A DNA stretch of 64,000 bases, from assembly GCF_018320785.1 (NCBI RefSeq), contig NC_054886.1, positions 32,595,732 to 32,659,731 of the forward strand. Direction: 5' to 3'. Positions within the stretch are counted from its first letter, which is position 1; each line of letters starts with the position of its first letter. The DNA is from Cheilinus undulatus (taxonomy: Eukaryota; Chordata; Actinopteri; Labriformes; Labridae). A model generated the notes under the pieces. That model worked only from the letters and a program-made list of their open reading frames with translations. It searched no databases and was not told the DNA's origin. Made by a program: the position numbers and the translations under genes. Below, piece by piece: positions 34,743 through 64,000 of this stretch.

Positions 34743-37122
34743 TCTTTAAATTATATCACATCTTCCTTTTGTTTTTGGGTACAACGTTTTTGTTAAAATC
34801 CAAGTCATGGAACGATTCTACAATTTCAGTCACAATTTTATAATGGGTTGACATGCATGTTGGAAAAAAACTGTTGCATTGTCATTATAGATGTTGTATA
34901 TTTCTAAAATGTGTATTTATTGGAATGTAACTATTTATTTTCTGCTGATGTACCAAACACCATGACCAATCTTAATTTTTGCCAATATTTTTATTTCCAT
35001 GATGTCCAGTTTAAAATTTCAGTATAGAATAGTTTAACAAATATACCAAAAAAGTATTCACATATCAAACATCCTGTTCGTCTGAATAAGAAGTGCTTAG
35101 TTGTTGTTACATAAAACTTTTAATCAACTGTTAATAAAATGCTTTATCACTCATAAATTTCATAAGCTTTAAATTCTATCACCATATGTATAAAATGCAG
35201 CCTCACCCAAATAATATGAGCATTTAAAATTTGCCAGATATGTCATCCATGATGGAGGTGGTCCTTAGATCCTTGTGGAGCATGTCTTGTATTTCATAGC
35301 TTTAAGTTTAAATTCAGAGCGTTGCTTCTGTCAGTACATTCGTGTATCAGCACTGTTGTTTCCAAGCTTCTGCTGATCCGAGGGTGAAAGAGTCTGAACT
35401 GGTTGTTTGTCTTTTCTCTGATCTTTGGAGGGGCCTTTGGTGTGTTGTTTACCTGAGAACACATCAGAGGAAATCCTGTTGAACTGACTTGTGAAAAAAA
35501 CATGGGCAAACTTTGCTTTTCATTGTTTCTGAGCTCCTGAAGTCCTGAAATGAACTCTCTGGCCTGGGGAGATCCCTCAGAGTTTTGTTTTATAACTATA
35601 AGAGATTTAATGACAGATTTAAGTAGCCTTGATTGATTCTAGGCCCAGGTCACCCCACCAATGATCAAGCAGTCTTGGCTAACGTCAAGGCTCTGCAATA
35701 ATCCTCAAGTGTGTGGCGCAAATAGAAATAATGTACAGCTCCCATTGGGTCTGAGCCTATTAATGATTCCAGATTGGAATGTCTCCAATGGGATACGACT
35801 ATAGGTTTTTTGCAAATGATGTTGAGCTGCAGTGGAGAACTCCAGATGGGGTCAAGTAATTTATGCACAGACAGAAACATTAGTAAAATGGCAAGTTTAC
35901 GACTATGCCAACTGTTCAAAGTATGAAAATAAACATTCTTTAGCCACTTTTGTGTCCCGAAAGTAGAGCACATTCATCTAAAGGCTGGAGGAGTGGTGTC
36001 ACACAGCTATCGTACCATGTCCTTTCCCACAAAGTTGTCTGGCTTGGATAAAGAACAGTTTGCTTTAGCTCATTAAACTCTGATCTTGCACCTGTTCCGT
36101 CAGCCAGTCGGTCTCGTCTCACTTCTTGTGGAGAGAAAATCAATCTTTTTAAGGAGATGTGAATCATTTGGCTCATCTCAGTAGAACTGGTTGTTCAGCT
36201 TCCAAACGGCTCTTTATTTGGCAGTTTGGCTTTTTAAATGTGGATTATATAAAAAATAGAGGAAAGAAAACTGGGAGCTAGCTACTGTGGTTCAGTTTCA
36301 GAGATCATGCTCGTTCGTGAACAACATGCCATCATTCAGGCTCTTGCCTCACAAGGTTTATTTTCTGAGAAGTTTATCAGTGTCTCAATTAAAAGCATGA
36401 CAAGGACATACAGATGCAACAAAAGAAGATATGTGGTTGGTTAGAGTCACTATGGTGCTCATACCTTCTCTTCCTCTGAGCTCCGGCAACACTGAACTTC
36501 TTACATTTGGGAAATGGATGTCAGACTTTCTTTTGGCCACTAAATTGCCACCGCTGTTACTAACGTTACAACGGTCAGACAGGAAGGAGTGCTCGCAGAT
36601 TTGACTCCTCTCTGGCATCTGAAGAGAATAGAGAGGAAACATTGGACAAGCAGTTTCTTCACTGGGGTGGTATTAGCACATACACTGTGTTACCTGGTAC
36701 GTCAGTGGTCCTGTAAGGTGGCTGGGCAAAGACTGTTGGGTCAATCGACTGTACATGCCACTCTGATGCCATGGTTTTTCTGTGCACCTTTGAGGAAACA
36801 CACTAAATCGTAATCTAGAACATGGCAAATTGTTCCGATAACAATTAACTGTTTTGTTGGGTGTGTGAAATCAGAGCAAAACTCAACATTTCAAATGTTG
36901 TATATTCTGACTTACTCAAGGGACAATTTTACATTCTTAACTATAAAGTGTTGTCAAGAAAATCTACAAAACATGACAGTTCTTGTTTTTATAATGGTCA
37001 GGTGACCTGATACTTTTGTCCGTATAGTGTACCTTACTATATCATTTCAAAGCTGCACCTGAGAAACGTACAGACTAGACCTCATTGAGCAAAGGCTTTC
37101 AAGTCTTTAGTTTTCTGCTAAA
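34743..37122. other. Region between the odaph-like gene and cdkl2 (converging genes)
   Basis: Contains the 3' UTR of the odaph-like gene to about 35160 and the 3' UTR of cdkl2 on the other strand. No gene is supported; the 71-102-aa frames at 35294-36176 have no domains. A Tc1-like end, CTGATACTTTTGTCCGTATAG, lies at 37007-37027. Confidence 0.5.
35133..35138 (+). terminator. Poly(A) signal AATAAA of the odaph-like gene
   Basis: AATAAA about 390 nt downstream of the stop codon, in an AT-rich 3' UTR. Confidence 0.6.
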
Positions 37123-41529
<4,407 letters not shown>

Positions 41530-41839
41530 CTACAGGGGAGAGGAATTATAATAGTTCTTAAACGTGAAATAAAACTATGAAACGCCATAGCTAAAAGGAA
41601 TAAAAAACAATATATTTCAAAAGAACTGTAAGTACTGTAAGTTCTAAAAGAACTGCGCTGTCAAGGTGCTTTGACAGTTTTTTTCTATTGTCTCTTTTTG
41701 CTACATTTAGATTTTTAATAAAGACTGTATACATAAAGATATTATAGATGTTATGGTTTAAAATGTTTCACGGGGATTTGTTGTAGGCTTTTAAGTGGAC
41801 CACAAGGTTAAAAACTAAACCAAACGTGAGAAAACTTAA

Positions 41840-42080
41840 CTTCTAAAAAAAAAATTCTAATTAAAAAAATAAAAAATAAAAAAAATAAAATACAAATAAA
41901 AATATAAATAAAATATAAAAATAAAAATAAATAAATAAATAAATAAAGAATAATAAAATGTTATAATAAAATAAAATTTAAAAAATTATAATAAAAATAT
42001 GAAAAATAGAAAAATAAGTAAAAAAAAAAAAAAAGAATAATAAATAGAAAAATAAATAAAATAATAAACCAAAAATAAAA
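41840..42080. repeat. A-rich (AAATA)n low-complexity tract
   Basis: Almost pure A/T words (AAATAAAAATA) for about 240 bp in the first intron of cdkl2. Confidence 0.85.
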
Positions 42081-43640
42081 ATCAAAGTAACTGCCAGAGT
42101 ATCTCTTGAGTCATTTTTGCCGGTGCCAAGCCCAGATAAAGGAGGAGGGTTTGGAAATGTGACATTATAACAACAAGAATGGACAAAAGCAAGTTCATTT
42201 GTAGTACTAAACATGTTTAGGGTCTTTTTACTCACTTTTTTTCTCTCTCATGATGTTTTTCCTCTCTCCTACAGCGTCCATTACAATTAAATGTATACCA
42301 AAAATTATGAAAATTAGGCAATGACGTCATTTAGCAACTTCTAGTGACTTTTAGAACAGCCAATAGCTACTTTCCTTACTGAGGAGTTGGCAACACTGGT
42401 CTTCAACATAGCAGAGGTGATGTACTGTACTCTGTGGAAGGGCAATCTCTGGGTCAACTTTCAGTCTTTGTTACTTATAGTCAATATAATTGGCTTACTT
42501 TGAGTGGCATGATGTGAATGAAATAAGTGAAAATTGCAGTGGATGAGAAACATGTGAATTACATATTTTAACTTGAGTTAAACTCAGAACATTTATTTCC
42601 TCTACTTAAAACCTCTCATGTTATCAGTTAAGAAAAATAAACTTAAAACAAAAAGTAAGGCCATTTGTGTTTGGTACATTATTTCTTTGTTGTAACAATG
42701 CTTGTTGGTAATAAATCTCACGCCGTTGGAAAGCCTGTTTATTACCCTTTTAAATGATGCCACATTTGTAAGGATCATGCGTTTTTGGGACAAGCGGCAG
42801 AGCTGAGTATGTGGGTTGCGCTCATGAGACATGTGCCATGTACAATAACCAATAATAATTACCAAGTTTCAGTATAAAAAATTGTTTTATTTTTGCTAAA
42901 TGTTCCTTGGCAATGTTACTACTCAGGTACTCTTGTGTACTTTTTTTTTTTTTTTTTTTTAACAGGTATATGCTGAATCATTTTTAGCTCTGGATGGTTT
43001 GGTAAATGAGAAAAGCATCTGTCACAAATTTCTGTATTTGAAAAAAAAATATCTGATTTGTGCTGGAAAATAGAAAAATATAAATAGAACATAAAAAAAT
43101 AATGAACCAGAAGTTGCAGCCTTGTGGAAAATTAAGAAACTAAACCAACTCTAACTGTTATAGTCTGCTTTTGAAAAAAGCATTTGGAAATACCTAATGA
43201 ATGAATGAATTGAATTCAAACAACTTTATTAATCCCTCAAGAGGCAATTGGATAGGAAAAGCAGAAGAAAACAGCTTAAACTAGTCTAATATTTAACTAA
43301 ACTCAGACAATATTTGTTAGCTAAAATACAAAACAAGACCTAAAAAATAAATGCTGGTATGGCGATATGGAAGTTGACCAAATTTAGAGGACTTTTCCCC
43401 TTTAAGCCTGTATTCTAATTGTCATTTAACTAGCTACACGATAAATGCAGCTTAACAGAATATTTTCATTGAGTGGTATTTGTACTTTAAGTAGTCTAAA
43501 ACCTAAAAGTCCATTCCAAACCCCAATAAAGGACTTCATAAGGTGTTATGACGAGCAAGTAGTCGTGATCACGTCAGAAATGAACAAACGTTCAGCACTG
43601 CTGGCAGCTTAATTTCGGTGAACAAAGTCAAACATGAACA
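42081..43640. other. cdkl2 5' intron, no exon recognised
   Basis: Between the non-coding exon (ends 43648) and the first coding exon. It includes a T-run at about 42938-42960 and a short (GAAT)n with CAACTTTATTAATCCCTCAA (43220-43240), possibly a LINE 3'-end scrap on the minus strand. Confidence 0.5.
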
Positions 43641-43860
43641 AACTCACCTCTCTGTGGAGTTCCTGAGTCGATGAAACCGTCCCGGTGAGCGTCCGTTAAT
43701 AACGTAAACACCGTTGTAACCTCGTCTCTGTGCTCTGAGACACCGGAGAAGACCGTTTGCCCTTGCGCGCGAGCGTGCGTGTGGTTCTGACTCGTTGCCA
43801 TAGTAGCGCCTCCCGCCACGCTCCACGCGACCATGAAATGAAAGGACAAGAGTGTGACGT
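43640..43860 (-). promoter_or_regulatory. cdkl2: CpG-rich promoter and non-coding first exon of cdkl2
   Basis: The densest CpG block near this gene (GCGCGCGAGCGTGCG at about 43764-43779). On the minus strand it ends in a clean donor CCACAGAGAG|GTGAGT (exon end 43648), which pairs with the acceptor at 41530, six bases before the start codon. An ATG at 43801 would open a frame that runs out of phase into the coding exon if the transcript begins upstream of it. Confidence 0.6.
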
Positions 43861-43869
43861 CAACATTTT

Positions 43870-44515
43870 TCATATTAACGGTAGTTTTTAAAATAAAAAA
43901 AAACAACCTTTGTTAGCTTTCAAAACGAGAACTAGGCGGTTGAAGGTAAGACATTCCTCTATTAGAAGAAAAGTTTTTAACAAAGATGTCCCGAGTATAT
44001 TACTACTTTTCTACCCCAAGAAACCCCGTTTAAACAAACGTCTTTAAAATAAATTTAATCATATAAATATAATCATATTATAGTGTTCTTAGACTGAAAA
44101 ATGGCACATGATTTATATGGAGTTAGCTGTATAATTTGCTCCCAGCCACCTGAAATTTTTCATTTAAAACCCATTACATTAAAACACACGTTTAGCATCT
44201 ATGATCACAATTAGAAAATGCTAAATGCCATCTTTTCGTTAAACAAATCAACTACCACTACCCTATTCTCCACAGCGGCATCATAGAAGCCTCAATGAAC
44301 AGAAGCTCTTTAACGCCACCTGCTGTCCATTGAAGTACACATACTATTTTACTACTGCGGCTCTCATTTTTGTTTCCACAACACAGCCATCCTCAAATAA
44401 ATCCCGTTTATATTAAGGTAAAGTTTGTTAATTTTATGTTAAGAGATATTTGATTGAACAGCATGTATCACCACTTAACATGACTGACTTAATATCTCTG
44501 ATTGATATAGAGGAA

Positions 44516-44556
<41 letters not shown>

Positions 44557-44654
44557 TTATTTATTTAACCAAAATACAACATTACAAAAAGAAAGAAAAC
44601 ATTTTTTTTAAACCATTAAGACCAGAGATCATAGCTGACTTTAATGGAAAAATA
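43870..44654. other. Spacer between txk and cdkl2
   Basis: Both neighbours are on the minus strand, so this is the 3' flank of txk and 5' flank of cdkl2. It contains a (TA)n microsatellite at 44520-44552. No gene recognised. Confidence 0.5.
44520..44552. repeat. (TA)n microsatellite
   Basis: About 16 TA dinucleotides followed by (TTTA)n. Confidence 0.9.
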
Positions 44655-44660
44655 TTTATT
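44655..44660 (-). terminator. txk: Poly(A) signal of txk
   Basis: TTTATT on the given strand, i.e. AATAAA on the minus strand, about 85 nt after the txk stop codon, implying a short 3' UTR. Confidence 0.55.
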
Positions 44661-44741
44661 TGCAATGACAAATAATGGTTTATATACAGTTATTATTTAC
44701 ATTAGAAAAATCTTTACAATCAACACTGAAGCTTGTTTGTA

Positions 44742-63447
<18,706 letters not shown>

Positions 63448-63620
63448 GATCGATATTCTTTTGTCGGTTTGACCTTTTCTCCTCTTAATCCCTCCTCCTC
63501 CTCCTCTTCTTCTGCTCCAGATTTTCTTTTATGGGCTCTTTTGGGGTCAGTGATGATTTCTCAACATTCAGTTGCATCGAGAGAGTTGGTGTGATGCATT
63601 AGGTGGGAAATGGCTGAGAC
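63448..63620 (-). promoter_or_regulatory. txk: Likely txk 5' UTR / promoter-proximal region
   Basis: Lies directly upstream of the txk ATG (63447 on the minus strand). On the minus strand it is purine-rich (GAGGAGGAGGAGGGATTAAG near 63486-63505). No TATA box recognised; the start site is not determined. Confidence 0.35.
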
Positions 63621-63629
63621 AGAAACAAA

Positions 63630-63900
63630 GGGAAAGAGAGAGAGAGTGAGAAAGAGAGACAGAGAGGCAGGTGGGCGGAGGATATAGAGAGGTTGAAGGT
63701 GAGAAAAAAGATATGAGGAGGATAGAGTAAAAGACAGAAGAGAAGGCCAAGAAAGGACAGATACCGATTAGAGATAATTTTTCCACCTCTGTTACGGTGT
63801 GACAAAAAAAGTATTATTATTAATGTGGTAAAAGAGAGTTAGAGAGCGAGTGGAGAGAGATTAAGACAAAGAGAGGAAGTGAAAGAATGACGTCTGTCAA
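63630..63900. repeat. GA-rich low-complexity region
   Basis: GAGAGAGAGTGAGAAAGAGA-type purine tract; the 68-72-aa frames on the other strand are composition artefacts. It lies 200-450 bp upstream of the txk start codon. Confidence 0.75.
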
Positions 63901-64000
63901 ACCACAAAGCATCCGTCTTTGAGAATCCAGGAAGAAAACACGCTAAGACAACCATGTGACTTCAAATCATCATAACATACAAGTTAATCTGGAGATTTAC

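Noticed and set aside
35294-36176. Open frames of 71-102 aa on the minus strand between the odaph-like gene and cdkl2
   Set aside because: No recognisable domain, no splice partners, and the region reads as 3' UTR and spacer.
43920-43950. Plus-strand donor-like TTGAAG|GTAAGA beside the cdkl2 promoter, suggesting a divergent transcript
   Set aside because: No downstream coding exon or acceptor on the plus strand could be supported.
63568-63805. Ser/Leu-rich frames upstream of txk
   Set aside because: Produced by the GA/CT-rich tract; no support as an exon.

Overview
The window is nuclear DNA of a teleost (ray-finned) fish. The evidence is genes split into many short exons with GT-AG introns, fish-typical repeats (Tc1/mariner DD34E, hAT and piggyBac-like non-autonomous elements, a Rex1/Babar-type LINE, an RTE-like LINE tail, a tRNA-derived SINE, large minisatellites), AT-rich introns and a CpG-rich promoter. 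No bacterial operon, phage, CRISPR or rRNA/tRNA gene is visible. All exon coordinates were worked out by hand from splice sites and reading phase; the three large gene models close in frame over all of their introns.

Layout. (1) 1-4823: upstream flank of the first gene with a likely non-coding 5' exon (donor after 2446), a 20-bp-type minisatellite and a hAT-like element. (2) 4824-29239, + strand: complete abcg2-type half-transporter gene, 18 coding exons, 648 aa; its 11.9-kb second intron and several later introns are packed with transposon remnants. (3) 29860-30600: a 42-bp minisatellite with a 168-bp higher-order period. (4) 31705-34742, + strand: a small secreted-protein gene (181 aa, 3 coding exons) with its own TATA box and poly(A) signal. 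Its position next to cdkl2 and its C-terminal Ser/Glu/Asp cluster suggest a teleost counterpart of ODAPH (C4orf26), a tooth-enamel phosphoprotein. (5) 37123-41523, - strand: cdkl2-type kinase, 7 coding exons, 1013 aa, more than half of it a single 2.15-kb exon coding for a disordered tail; its 5' non-coding exon lies in a CpG-rich block near 43650-43850. (6) 44742-63447, - strand: txk, a Tec-family tyrosine kinase without a PH domain, 16 coding exons, 512 aa, beginning with a 13-nt coding exon; its first intron holds a ~1.8-kb array of 23-bp repeats carrying CAGCTG.

How the genes relate. They are not a functional operon. They are a syntenic block: human ABCG2, ODAPH, CDKL2 and TXK all lie on chromosome 4, and ODAPH and CDKL2 are immediate neighbours there. 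The transporter acts at the plasma membrane, the small protein is predicted to be secreted, CDKL2 is a CMGC serine/threonine kinase, and TXK is a T-cell signalling kinase.

Most notable: the ODAPH-like gene; a 143-bp inverted-repeat element in a txk intron that carries an exact 26-bp copy of the next txk exon; the CAGCTG satellite in txk intron 1; the very long CDKL2 tail; and loss in this ABCG2 of the cysteine that bridges the human dimer.
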